Shown here: positions 1-6,958 of the stretch, piece after piece | Position numbering within the stretch: position 1 is the first letter of the stretch | Layout: every line of letters starts with the position of its first letter | Source: Lentisphaerota bacterium | GTDB taxonomy: Bacteria; Verrucomicrobiota; Kiritimatiellia; RFP12; UBA1067 | DNA length: 7,370 nucleotides | Direction: 5' to 3' | Assembly: GCA_015061765.1 (NCBI GenBank) | Contig: SUVZ01000185.1 | Coordinates: 1-7,370, forward strand | Notes under the pieces: model-generated | Told to the model about the DNA's origin: nothing | Seen by the model: the letters and a program-made list of their open reading frames with translations, nothing else | The model's database searches: none | Program-made: the position numbers and the translations under genes

Positions 1-1
1 G

Positions 2-1099
2 AAGAGCGTGAATCTCTGGCGGTGCATGACGCACTGGCTCGGCGGCATGGGTGTGATCGCGCTTGTGGTGGCGCTGATGCCGCTTCTGGGCATTGGCGGG
101 TTCAAACTCTTCAAGGCCGAGACGACGGGACCGAACAAGGGCAAGATCACGTCGAGGATGTCTACGACCGCGAAGGTCCTTTGGTTCATATATTTCGGCA
201 TGACGCTTGTCCAGACCGTCCTTCTCAGGTTTTCGGGACTGGACTGGTTCGATGCCGTATGCCATTCGTTCTCGACTCTCGGAACGGGCGGGTTTTCCAC
301 CCGCAACGCCAGTATCGGCTCGTTCGGGAATGCGGCAGCCGAATGGATATGCATCGCGTTCATGCTTCTCGCGGCAGTCAATTTCTCTCTCTACTTCCAT
401 GCGTTCACCGGAAAGCTCAGGGAAATCTTCCGTGATTCAGAGTTTCGTGCCTACCTGTGCATCGTCACGATCGCTGTCACATCCGTCACGGTTCTCGTGT
501 TGCCGCAGTCCGAAGCATTCGCAGAGGCATTGCGCCATTCCGCATTCCAGGTGGCTTCGCTGCTCTCCACCACCGGATTCATGACGAAGGACTACGTGCA
601 GTGGGCGCCGGCCGCGCAGGCCGTTCTGCTGGCTCTCTTCTTCATCGGAGGGTGTTCCGGTTCGACCGGCGGGGGCATGAAGGTCATCCGTTGGATGGTT
701 CTGGGCAAACAGTTGTGCAACGAGTTCAAACGGCTTCTTCATCCGTATGAAATCTTCACGATGCGGATAAACGGTCTGTCGGGACGGGAAGGTGTCGTCC
801 CGACGGTGGCGGCGTTCCTCTTCACCTATCTTGTCGTGGTGTTTTTCACCGCCATGGCCGGGGCGTTCGGAGGGCTCGGGATCGTCGAAGCCTTCACCGC
901 GGCCCTGAGCATGGTCGGGAACGTCGGCCCGGCGTTCGGCGAACTCGGCCCCACGTCGAATTACGCGGATCTTCCCGCCGCAGTCAAGTGGTGCTACTGC
1001 TTCGCGATGCTGGCGGGACGTCTGGAACTTTACACCATGCTGATATTAGTCGGAAGGATGCTGCCGCTGTTCTCCCGCCGCCGGTCCGATCCGCAGTAA
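2..1099 (+). CDS. trkH: TrkH-family potassium uptake protein, membrane subunit (5'-partial)
   Basis: Integral inner-membrane, K+-translocating subunit of a Trk/Ktr-type uptake system; it normally works with a cytosolic NAD-binding TrkA subunit, which is not in this window. The frame is open through the left edge (codons from base 2), and the GTG at 8 is probably internal. The first visible block, THWLGGMGVIALVVALMPLL, aligns in my memory with about residue 120 of E. coli TrkH (483 aa), so roughly a quarter of the protein is missing. Pore-loop signatures are present in order: STLGTGGFSTRN, LLSTTGFMTKDY and MVGNVGPAFGELGP, the K+ filter repeats. The GGCSGSTGGGMKVIR block and the terminal FAMLAGRLELYTMLILVG helix are also typical. 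The protein ends with a short basic tail (FSRRRSDPQ). Base composition is GC-rich, like the oxidoreductase and unlike the gene that follows. The family call is firm; the exact Trk versus Ktr subtype is less so. Confidence 0.93.
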   Translation, partial: KSVNLWRCMTHWLGGMGVIALVVALMPLLGIGGFKLFKAETTGPNKGKITSRMSTTAKVLWFIYFGMTLVQTVLLRFSGLDWFDAVCHSFSTLGTGGFSTRNASIGSFGNAAAEWICIAFMLLAAVNFSLYFHAFTGKLREIFRDSEFRAYLCIVTIAVTSVTVLVLPQSEAFAEALRHSAFQVASLLSTTGFMTKDYVQWAPAAQAVLLALFFIGGCSGSTGGGMKVIRWMVLGKQLCNEFKRLLHPYEIFTMRINGLSGREGVVPTVAAFLFTYLVVVFFTAMAGAFGGLGIVEAFTAALSMVGNVGPAFGELGPTSNYADLPAAVKWCYCFAMLAGRLELYTMLILVGRMLPLFSRRRSDPQ

Positions 1100-1218
1100 A
1101 ATTTAAAAATCATTTGATTTCGTTTTCCCGTTTTGCTACCGTCTCGGTCGTTCGGTGGAAATGGCGTCACTGACTGTTTTGATTTTCTTGATAGCTGTGG
1201 AATATGAGGAATAATAGA
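1100..1218. other. Intergenic region after trkH; weak AT-rich dyad
   Basis: This 119-nt gap marks a sharp drop in GC content after trkH. A small inverted repeat, AAATCA-TT-TGATTT, lies at 1107-1120 (as RNA, effectively a 5-bp stem with a 4-nt loop). It is followed by T-rich sequence (CGTTTTCCCGTTTT). It could end trkH transcription, but the stem has only one G-C pair, so it is a weak candidate. I see no convincing -35/-10 pair for the following gene. Confidence 0.25.
1206..1210 (+). promoter_or_regulatory. Ribosome binding site that sets the start of the exported hypothetical gene
   Basis: GAGGA lies 8 nt before the ATG at 1219. It overlaps the alternative in-frame ATG at 1204, which has no Shine-Dalgarno sequence of its own at a useful distance. 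This favours 1219, and that choice also gives a cleaner signal peptide (MIKLRIIVCLFVML). Confidence 0.7.
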
Positions 1219-2202
1219 ATGATTAAATTGAGAATAATCGTTTGCTTGTTTGTTATGCTGAACATGGCAAGCTTCAATGTGCTTGCTCAAAGTGGCATTA
1301 TTGAAAGAATGCCATGTTTTGAATTTTGTGGTTTGGAGGTTGCGTTGACCAATGGGCATCCATTTGGAAAAGGAAACTGGTTTGAACAAAATGGAAGAAA
1401 CGATATTTCAATGTTTGTAATTGAGCCGATACGGGGGTTAAGTTCCACGGCAATGAATCAAGTCGCTTTGAATGACTATAATTGGTTGTATGTACATTTG
1501 GTTATGGCGGAGGCTGTAGGTTTGGCGGGAAACAGAAAAATGTTCAATAGTTACGGAACTGCCTTTTGTTCCTTGATTCAGGTTTACGAAAAACATTCCG
1601 ATGTGTTAGGGACTTTTAATATACGACGCTTTAGGCCGAAACTTGAATATATGCTGGCAAGGCTTATTAACGATCGACGCAGTGTAACCGTAAAACTCAG
1701 GCCAATGGACATCCGTAAGATACTCCCCCCTATTACGGAGTGTAATGAGGTGTGGACTGAATCATTGTGGAACTCATGGCGGTCTCGTGAAACATTTCGT
1801 CGGATGCTCATCGTTGGGGCCGCCATCGAAGAATATTTAAGGAAGAGTGATGTCACGCCAGATTCGTTGGATTTACTTGAAGACGTAAATGCTGAAGAAA
1901 AGAAAGATGCCTATGGTAATGTTTTTTCATATAGTTCGCAGAAAAAGGAATGGATGCTTTACAGCAGAGGAGATGAAATGGGGAAGGTCGAAAATCACTG
2001 GGATGTATATGTCCCGTGCAATGGAATCACAGGCGGCCATTCTACAACAGAGATGTGGTTCGCTTCGTCGTTTTCCAGAAAACGTCAAGAATTGTACAAG
2101 TCAGGTGTTTTGAATGATGGATATCCGTCATGTCGTTGTTATATGCGAGGCAATACGATTTATAGGGGTGATGAGGAGGGCACAAAACATCCAATCAAAT
2201 AA
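1219..2202 (+). CDS. Exported protein of unknown function with pseudopilin-like C-terminal segment
   Basis: I do not recognise this 327-aa protein as a named family. A Sec signal peptide is clear: basic MIKLR, a hydrophobic core to about residue 20, and an AQ-S or A-QS cleavage near 23-24 (FNVLAQSG). It should therefore be periplasmic or secreted. Residues about 193-265 run as an amphipathic helix (RRMLIVGAAIEEYLRK), then TPDSLDLL, DAYGNVFSYSSQKKEWMLYS and RGDEMG. That order (helix, 'LxxL', 'DxxGNxxxY', 'xxYSxGxD') is the pattern of GspG-type pseudopilin globular domains and of many uncharacterised PVC proteins; this is a visual resemblance only. There is no N-terminal prepilin motif. Cysteines at 33, 37, 116, 175 and 267 plus a CRC near the C-terminus could form disulfides. 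The gene is much more AT-rich than its neighbours, suggesting transfer or weak selection. It stands alone, without partner genes. Confidence 0.8.
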   Translation: MIKLRIIVCLFVMLNMASFNVLAQSGIIERMPCFEFCGLEVALTNGHPFGKGNWFEQNGRNDISMFVIEPIRGLSSTAMNQVALNDYNWLYVHLVMAEAVGLAGNRKMFNSYGTAFCSLIQVYEKHSDVLGTFNIRRFRPKLEYMLARLINDRRSVTVKLRPMDIRKILPPITECNEVWTESLWNSWRSRETFRRMLIVGAAIEEYLRKSDVTPDSLDLLEDVNAEEKKDAYGNVFSYSSQKKEWMLYSRGDEMGKVENHWDVYVPCNGITGGHSTTEMWFASSFSRKRQELYKSGVLNDGYPSCRCYMRGNTIYRGDEEGTKHPIK

Positions 2203-2511
2203 AATGAGAGTGTTGGACTGTTATCCACATTTTCATATATGGGATGCTGTTGATTATTGTTTTGAAAAGTGTATGAAGTTGAGATGTTTGACGGTATTAC
2301 CAGCGGGCTTAATCTTTTTTGATAGTGATGGTGTGGGTGTTTCCCGTGTCACCGTTCGCACTCGCGCGGCGAACAACCGTAATGCGTCGGTGTGGTATCG
2401 GGTGCCGGAAGGATATCGGGAGATTCCGGGGCGGAAGTGACGGGTGCTTGTGATTTTCGGCGGACGCAACTGCGGCGGAAGCAATGAGGTCTCCAATGCA
2501 ATTGGCTGGGC
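2203..2511. other. Gap without a supported gene; low-confidence 78-codon ORF on + strand
   Basis: The first 100 bases are AT-rich like the upstream gene; from about 2320 the composition becomes GC-rich. An ATG at 2204 opens a 78-codon frame to 2440. It lacks a properly spaced ribosome binding site and has no recognisable motif. The minus strand is open over part of the same stretch, also without motif. A 6-bp inverted repeat (GTTCGC 2354-2359, GCGAAC 2369-2374) is present without a following T-tract. The switch in composition and the open but featureless frames would fit a decayed gene, but I cannot name one. Confidence 0.35.
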
Positions 2512-2541
2512 GAAATCTGTGTCGCTGTGAAATCTGTGTCG
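2512..2541 (+). repeat. Tandem direct repeat upstream of oxidoreductase promoter, possible regulator site
   Basis: The 13-mer GAAATCTGTGTCG occurs exactly twice, at 2512-2524 and 2529-2541, with a 17-nt period. The second copy ends 10 nt before the -35-like box at 2552. Direct repeats just upstream of a weak -35 are the usual layout for AraC-type activators, although those sites more often repeat at about 21 nt. The role as a binding site is inferred; the repeat itself is exact. Confidence 0.5.
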
Positions 2542-2551
2542 ACTTCAAGGA

Positions 2552-2580
2552 TTGTATAAGGATGGGGGGTATGGTATAAT
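2552..2580 (+). promoter_or_regulatory. Promoter of the oxidoreductase gene (extended -10)
   Basis: TATAAT at 2575-2580 is preceded by TG at 2572-2573, giving a perfect extended -10 (TGGTATAAT). At the ideal 17-nt spacing lies TTGTAT (2552-2557), a 3/6 match to TTGACA. Transcription would start near 2587, leaving a leader of about 16 nt that contains the ribosome binding site. A strong -10 with a poor -35 is typical of an activator-dependent or extended -10 promoter. Confidence 0.65.
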
Positions 2581-2588
2581 TGGCGATC

Positions 2589-2594
2589 AAAAGG
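2589..2594 (+). promoter_or_regulatory. Ribosome binding site that sets the oxidoreductase start
   Basis: AAAAGG ends 8 nt before the ATG at 2603. A second in-frame ATG at 2609 is 14 nt away, and an upstream TTG at 2552 belongs to the -35 box. The first ATG is therefore preferred. Confidence 0.65.
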
Positions 2595-2602
2595 TTTTAT
2601 CT

Positions 2603-3988
2603 ATGGAAATGAAAGCCAATCGAAGAGACTTCATCAAAGGTGCGACGGTCGCGGCGGGCTTCCTGCCGAGCTTCAGCATTCTCGGAGACGACAAGAACAA
2701 GCTGCCGGAGGATAAGCGTCCGATCGGGCCTGACGATGCAACCATCAACGTCGCGATGATCGGCTGGGGCGCGGAGGGGCGCGTGCTTTCCGCATCTCTC
2801 GCCCGCATACCCGGCGTCCGCGTGCGCGCCGTCTGCGACATCTGGCGTTTCCAGTGCCAGCAGGCTCGGGCGTTCTTCCGCGGCTACGGGATGGATGTCA
2901 AGACTTATGAAGACTACCGCGACATGCTCGACAAGGAGGACAAGAACATCGACGCGGTGATCATCGCCACTCCGGACTGGATGCACTGCGAGCATACGTG
3001 CTACTGTCTGCGCAAGGGCAAGCACGTCTACTGCGAGAAGGAGATGAGCAACAAGCTTGAGGAGGCGGCGGAGATGTGCCGCGTCCAGCAGGAGACAGGC
3101 ATGCTTCTCCAGATCGGGCACCAGCGCCGTTCAAATCCCCGCTACCGCCACTGTTTCGAGCACATCGTCCCGAACATGCTAGGACGCGTGACCACCGCCT
3201 ATGCGCAGTGGAACCGCACGCTCGCCCCTTTTTTCTCGGTGAAGCGTCCTCCGAAGCAGGAGATTCTCACGAAGTACGGCTACACAAACGCCGAGCAGTA
3301 TCTGAACTGGCGCTGGTTCCACAAGTACGGCGGCGGATCCATGGTCGACCTTGGCTCCCATCAGATCGACCTGTTCTTCTGGGCGTGGGGCGTTCCTCCG
3401 TCCAGCGTGACGGCCATCGGCGGGCTTGACGCGTTCACCCCGCGCCGCCAGACGTACGACCGCGTCTACTGTATCTACGAGTTCACGATGCCTGACGGCA
3501 CGAAGAACGAGGCCGTGTACCAGGTGATTTCGTCCAATGCCCGCGGAGGCTTCTACGAGCAGTTCATGGGTACTAACGCCGCCCTGACGATCGCGGAGAT
3601 ATCGGCCCGAGGAAACACTGTCCAGCGTGAACTGCGCAAGGGCGGATTCTCCGATGCCGAATGGCAGACCTTCATTGACAAGGGCTGGATCCTTCCGACC
3701 GAGGGCGACAAGATTAAGAAAGAGGTCACGAAGGACATTGCGGTCGATACGCGAATCTCCGCGCAGGCGACGGGCAATCCGCTTGCGGTGGAGATGAACA
3801 AACCCGCACACATGCCGCACCTTGAGAACTTCCTTGCTGCGTGCCGCCATGGCGAAAAGCTCAACTGCCCGGCTGAGCTCGCGTACGAGTCCGCAGTTGC
3901 AGTTCTTGCGGCGAATACGGCCGCCGACACGCGCAAGACCCACTACTTCAAGCCTGAGGACTTCAAGGTGCCTCCGCGCAAGGCATGA
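2603..3988 (+). CDS. Tat-exported Gfo/Idh/MocA-family oxidoreductase
   Basis: A 461-aa NAD(P)-dependent dehydrogenase of the Gfo/Idh/MocA superfamily, acting on a sugar or polyol (substrate not predictable). The N-terminus carries a twin-arginine motif (NRRDFIKG, R7-R8) followed by a short hydrophobic stretch, so the folded protein is probably exported. The Rossmann domain starts at about residue 48 with INVAMIGWGAEG (GxGxxG at 54-59), followed by VCDIW (77-81) and ATPDWMH (122-128). The usual EKP signature is CEKEMSN (E145-K146-E147), keeping the lysine but replacing proline. QIGHQRRSNPRY (170-181) and GGGSMVDLGSHQID (243-256, with D249 and H253) supply the C-terminal catalytic region typical of the family. 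Length is normal for Tat-exported members. The gene is preceded by its own promoter and a direct repeat, and followed by a hairpin, so it appears monocistronic. Family assignment is firm; specificity is open. Confidence 0.93.
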   Translation: MEMKANRRDFIKGATVAAGFLPSFSILGDDKNKLPEDKRPIGPDDATINVAMIGWGAEGRVLSASLARIPGVRVRAVCDIWRFQCQQARAFFRGYGMDVKTYEDYRDMLDKEDKNIDAVIIATPDWMHCEHTCYCLRKGKHVYCEKEMSNKLEEAAEMCRVQQETGMLLQIGHQRRSNPRYRHCFEHIVPNMLGRVTTAYAQWNRTLAPFFSVKRPPKQEILTKYGYTNAEQYLNWRWFHKYGGGSMVDLGSHQIDLFFWAWGVPPSSVTAIGGLDAFTPRRQTYDRVYCIYEFTMPDGTKNEAVYQVISSNARGGFYEQFMGTNAALTIAEISARGNTVQRELRKGGFSDAEWQTFIDKGWILPTEGDKIKKEVTKDIAVDTRISAQATGNPLAVEMNKPAHMPHLENFLAACRHGEKLNCPAELAYESAVAVLAANTAADTRKTHYFKPEDFKVPPRKA

Positions 3989-4036
3989 GCGGATATTGAG
4001 CGCGTTGCCGTCGCCGTAATGGTTGCTGTGCGGTTG

Positions 4037-4059
4037 GAGCGCTTCGTGAGGAAGCGCTC
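4037..4059. terminator. Perfect 9-bp hairpin between convergent genes
   Basis: GAGCGCTTC (4037-4045) and GAAGCGCTC (4051-4059) form a perfect GC-rich stem with a 5-nt GTGAG loop. It begins 48 nt after the oxidoreductase stop and lies beyond the end of the leftward regulator remnant, so it could serve transcripts from both sides. There is no T-tract on either strand, so it is not a textbook intrinsic terminator. It may instead stabilise 3' ends or work with Rho. Confidence 0.5.
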
Positions 4060-4115
4060 GATCAGGTTTCAGACATCGCCTTTCACCGTGCGAATCGGGA
4101 AGGGATTGGCATTTT

Positions 4116-4625
4116 TCAAGTCGCTTGCCGTTGAGATAGGCTTTGACTTCTTCTCCACCGGGACATTGTCATGCCAAGGCGTTTCTTGAAATTGGTTTTG
4201 AGGGCTGATTCTGAGGCGTAGCCGCATTGTAACGCAATTCTCCCAATTGCCTGATTGCTGTCGCGCAGCAACCGGCATGCCTGTTCGAGACGTACGTTGC
4301 GTATCGCGTCCAAAAGCGATACGCCGGTCGCTTCGCGAAATCTCATCTCCAACAGTCTACGTGAACATGTGAAATGTCTGGCTATGGCATCAACGTTGGC
4401 TCCGGATGTCGCCAGTTCCGATATCAGCTTTCGGGCCTTTTGGGCGATAGGGTTGTCTCTGGATATCTTTAGTGCAGTAGATTTGCGCGGTGCGATGCCA
4501 AGAGGATTGTACGTCATCACAAACGGGCTTAGCGTAGGATTGTGGATGGCGCGATGCAGCAGTTCATCCCAAGCGAAGACAGGTGTTTTGCGGCAAGTGT
4601 GCCGATCGCGTCAGGATTGTGATCG
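4116..4625 (-). pseudogene. Remnant of XylR-type (LacI-like sensor + AraC HTH) regulator, 5'-truncated and frameshifted
   Basis: The intact part is an AraC/XylS DNA-binding domain: DNPIAQKARKLI, then VDAIARHFTCSRRLLEMRFR, VRLEQACRLL and IGRIALQCGYASESALKTNF. It is preceded by NPLGIAPRKST, matching the linker (PPLGVVxRxST) that joins sensor and HTH domains in XylR-type regulators. Upstream, HNPDAIGTLAAKHLSSL (minus strand, about 4624-4571) looks like the last sensor helix of the same family, but in another frame. The chain resumes as WDELLHRAIHNPTLSPFVMT. A single 1-nt change near 4568-4580 would join them, so I infer a frameshift. Everything before that helix, including most of the sensor domain, is absent, and homology begins within the last codons of the AraC gene. 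An ATG at 4520 could still give a 134-aa HTH-only protein. The alternative reading, a genuine small AraC-domain gene, is possible but less likely. Confidence 0.7.
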
Positions 4626-5492
4626 GCGGTACTCGATTGGAGACATGCCGGTCTCTTTGCGGAAGAATCGGGAGAAATAGGCATGAGACTCGAATCCGAC
4701 TTCTGCCGCAATCTGCGCAACGGGCAGTTCGCTGCTTCCAAGAAGGTTCATGGCGCGGCGTATGCGGAGCGCTATTTGGTATTCAAGCGGAGACATTCCG
4801 TTGTATTCTCGGAACCGTTTCCTGAACAGCGAGTAGCCCATTCCACATTGTTTTGCCAGCGCCGGGAAATCGACAACTTCCCCAAGGTGATGCGCAATGT
4901 GGAGGTTGGCGCGGCGGATGGCTACGTTGTATGAAGTCCTTCCTGTTTGATTCGGGTGTTCCATGAAGAGCGATACGACCAGTTGCATCGTCTTGAGCGC
5001 GATCGTGTATGGCTGTTCCGTGCTTGTCGCCTGAATCTCCCCGACGAGTTCGACGATCTCCTTGTCGAACGGTCCGTTTGGCGGAATTTTGATGATTGTA
5101 GGCGGTCCGCTGAAGAAAGGCTTGGAGAATATCCGTTCCAGAAAGTTGCCGCCGATACCGATATAGGCTTCGCTCCAGCCTGTCTTCGGATTAGGACGGT
5201 AGCGGTGCCATTCTCCGGGATGCAGGATGATCACCGAGCCAGCGCCGACGGCGATGCGCTTGCCGCGCGTGAATTCGATTTCGCCCTCTCCGCTCCTGAT
5301 GTAAAGTATCTGGTATTCCCATTCCGCCAAAGTCCTGCCCTTGCGCCATGTGAAGTAGTAATCTGACGAATGGTAGGCGTGGGGATAAGGTTCCCCCGGC
5401 TTCGTCATTTCCATTCCGGCGCCAGTGACGTAGATGCCGAACTGGCGCTGCACCAGACCGATAGGGCAATAGTGTATCCTGTTTTTGTCCAT
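4611..5492 (-). CDS. AraC-family transcriptional regulator with cupin sensor domain
   Basis: A 293-aa cytosolic regulator of normal AraC length. The N-terminal half is a cupin-type effector domain: YQILYIRSGEGEIEF, then AVGAGSVIILHPGEWHRYRP and GWSEAYIGIGGNF. This is the usual pattern for sugar-responsive members. Residues about 195-293 form the two-helix-turn-helix DNA-binding domain: DFPALAKQCGMGYSLFRKRF, LRIRRAMNLLGSSELPVAQI, VGFESHAYFSRFFRKETGMS and the closing PIEYRR. The ATG lies 6 nt after the ATPase stop codon, with TTGGAG inside the ATPase end as a somewhat distant ribosome binding site. The two genes are therefore very probably co-transcribed and perhaps translationally coupled. The TGA stop (4613-4611) is followed in the same frame by 164 open codons containing the XylR-type HTH remnant. 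The ligand is unknown. Confidence 0.92.
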   Translation of the reverse strand: MDKNRIHYCPIGLVQRQFGIYVTGAGMEMTKPGEPYPHAYHSSDYYFTWRKGRTLAEWEYQILYIRSGEGEIEFTRGKRIAVGAGSVIILHPGEWHRYRPNPKTGWSEAYIGIGGNFLERIFSKPFFSGPPTIIKIPPNGPFDKEIVELVGEIQATSTEQPYTIALKTMQLVVSLFMEHPNQTGRTSYNVAIRRANLHIAHHLGEVVDFPALAKQCGMGYSLFRKRFREYNGMSPLEYQIALRIRRAMNLLGSSELPVAQIAAEVGFESHAYFSRFFRKETGMSPIEYRRSQS

Positions 5493-5498
5493 AGGCGG

Positions 5499-6929
5499 TC
5501 ATTTCTCCAAAAGAGTGGCCGCATCTATGGTCGCGGCGAAGTATCCGCGACCGGAGATCTGAGGATCAAGCGTTCCGTCATAGACAAGCACAGGACGAAC
5601 ACTCATGCCCTTGCGGACTTTCAGACGCTTGATCTTCTCTTCCATCTCCTCCTCTGTTTCTTGCCCGATCCTGCTCTTCCGTTTGATCTCGACAGCGTAG
5701 GCCGTTCGAGGTGTCTGTATGAGCAGGTCGATTTGCACGCCTTTTCCGATGTTGGACGCGAAGCGTCTGTATGGAGCGGCTGATTCAACGATGGCGCTTC
5801 CCACGCCTATGCGTGGCAGAAGCTCCGCCCAATTGTTGACGATTAGGTTCTCGAAGGCAAGCCCCATGATTGCATCCCATCCGGGCAGCTGTTCTACGGA
5901 CGCGAAACGATAGCCGCCTACGGAAATCTCATTTTTCCTTGGCTCGACGCAGCGCAGATAGAATCGCGTATAGTTGTCCTTGAGCCTATATCGGTCAATT
6001 CGGGCGCTCTTGCCCGTCTCGGGGTTGAGACCGGTTCCAGCCGCAATGAATCCTCCATCCGCAAGAGAACGAAGATGATCAGCAAAATGTCCCGTGTTGG
6101 ATAGACCAAGTTCCGCAGACAGTTCGGCGCCGCTTTTCGGACCTTCAGCCAAAGCCTTCAGGATGGCCTTCTTCGTTGTTGCAGCCTCTCCGAACACGGC
6201 GGAAAACATGTCGTCGAATTCCTTGAAGAGTTTGCCCTGCGGAGTGAAGAACAGCCGCCGGATGTTCTCCTCAGCGGAAAGGGCAGGGTCTATCTCTTCG
6301 AGATACCGTGGCACGCCTCCTGTCACGGACAGAATGTCGAACATCTCCCGCGTGGAGACGGACCCCGCTGTGGCCCCCCAGAATGAAGGGCAGACGGAAA
6401 GCGGAAGCTCGGGGAGAATGTAGTCGCGGGAGAACCGCCCGGCGAACCCCGTGTTGTCAAGGATGTTTCGCTTGATCCATGCGGATACGCTTCCGCAGAC
6501 GACCATCACGAGCTTGTCATGCTTGTGGAAAAGCTTGTCCCACGCCCATTTCAGATGTCCAGGGAAATCAGGGTCATATGCGCCCATCCATGAAATCTCG
6601 TCAAGAAGAACGACGGTTCGCTTTTTGTCGTCAATGAATTCGTTTAGCCAGAAAAAGGCATCGTGCCAGCTCTCGAAGACAAGCCTTGGACGGTTCGTCT
6701 GCTGTGCGAGAAGTGCTCCGAAATTGGCAAGCTGGTCGCGGTTCGTCATGCCCTTGCGAGGTGGCAGCCCTTCAAAAGAGAAGAACCTATCAGCCGTCTT
6801 TTCGGCAAACTGCTCAATCAGCGTGCTCTTGCCGATGCGTCGCCGCCCCCTACAAGCGACTAACGATGATGTTGACTTGCGCCATAGGGCAGACAGATCG
6901 TCAATGTACTCTTTTCTTCCGACAAACAT
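5499..6929 (-). CDS. AAA ATPase of the ATPase_2 (DUF234-like) family with nuclease-like C-terminal domain
   Basis: A 476-aa P-loop ATPase, widespread in bacteria and archaea and poorly understood. It begins with FVGRKEYIDDL, the usual family start. Walker A is GRRRIGKST (28-36), Walker B VVLLDEISWM (106-115), and the sensor strand is LVMVVCGSVSAW (140-151). GFAGRF (R165) may hold an arginine finger, and VTGGVPRYLE (202-211) is a family signature. A winged-helix segment follows (about 252-300: TKKAILKALAEG, GAELSAELGLSNTGHF, LADGGFI). The C-terminal domain has QIDLL (D401) and AVEIK (E414, K416), the spacing of a PD-(D/E)xK nuclease core; a matching upstream acidic residue is not obvious, so activity is uncertain. 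GAGGG (6 nt from the ATG) and a near-consensus promoter lie upstream. It heads an operon with the AraC gene. The biological role of such ATPases is not established. Confidence 0.9.
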   Translation of the reverse strand: MFVGRKEYIDDLSALWRKSTSSLVACRGRRRIGKSTLIEQFAEKTADRFFSFEGLPPRKGMTNRDQLANFGALLAQQTNRPRLVFESWHDAFFWLNEFIDDKKRTVVLLDEISWMGAYDPDFPGHLKWAWDKLFHKHDKLVMVVCGSVSAWIKRNILDNTGFAGRFSRDYILPELPLSVCPSFWGATAGSVSTREMFDILSVTGGVPRYLEEIDPALSAEENIRRLFFTPQGKLFKEFDDMFSAVFGEAATTKKAILKALAEGPKSGAELSAELGLSNTGHFADHLRSLADGGFIAAGTGLNPETGKSARIDRYRLKDNYTRFYLRCVEPRKNEISVGGYRFASVEQLPGWDAIMGLAFENLIVNNWAELLPRIGVGSAIVESAAPYRRFASNIGKGVQIDLLIQTPRTAYAVEIKRKSRIGQETEEEMEEKIKRLKVRKGMSVRPVLVYDGTLDPQISGRGYFAATIDAATLLEK

Positions 6930-6958
6930 TGGAATCCCTCTTGAACTTAAATGCGCGT

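Noticed and set aside
2291..2320. Intrinsic terminator before the T-run at 2315-2320
   Set aside because: No stable stem forms directly upstream; only very short complementary stretches with an impossible loop.
2552..2602. TTG start adding 17 residues to the oxidoreductase
   Set aside because: The TTG is the first half of the -35-like box and lies upstream of the predicted transcript start; the Tat motif is correctly placed when starting at 2603.
2597..3121. 174-codon minus-strand frame over the start of the oxidoreductase
   Set aside because: Antisense shadow of the Rossmann domain; no motif, and it would cover the promoter-proximal end of a firmly assigned gene.
3179..3943. 254-codon open frame on the minus strand inside the oxidoreductase gene
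   Set aside because: It is the antisense shadow of a GC-rich gene with clear family motifs; its translation is rich in Arg, Val and Ala and shows no domain.
4350..4376. ACGTGAACATGTGAAATG, resembling the ATPase operator half-site
   Set aside because: It lies within the codons of the HTH in the regulator remnant and matches only partly; it does not mark a second end of a mobile element.
4116..4613. Recoded TGA making one long double-HTH AraC protein
   Set aside because: Other genes in the window (oxidoreductase, ATPase) end normally at TGA, so TGA is a stop here; occasional readthrough cannot be excluded but is not supported.
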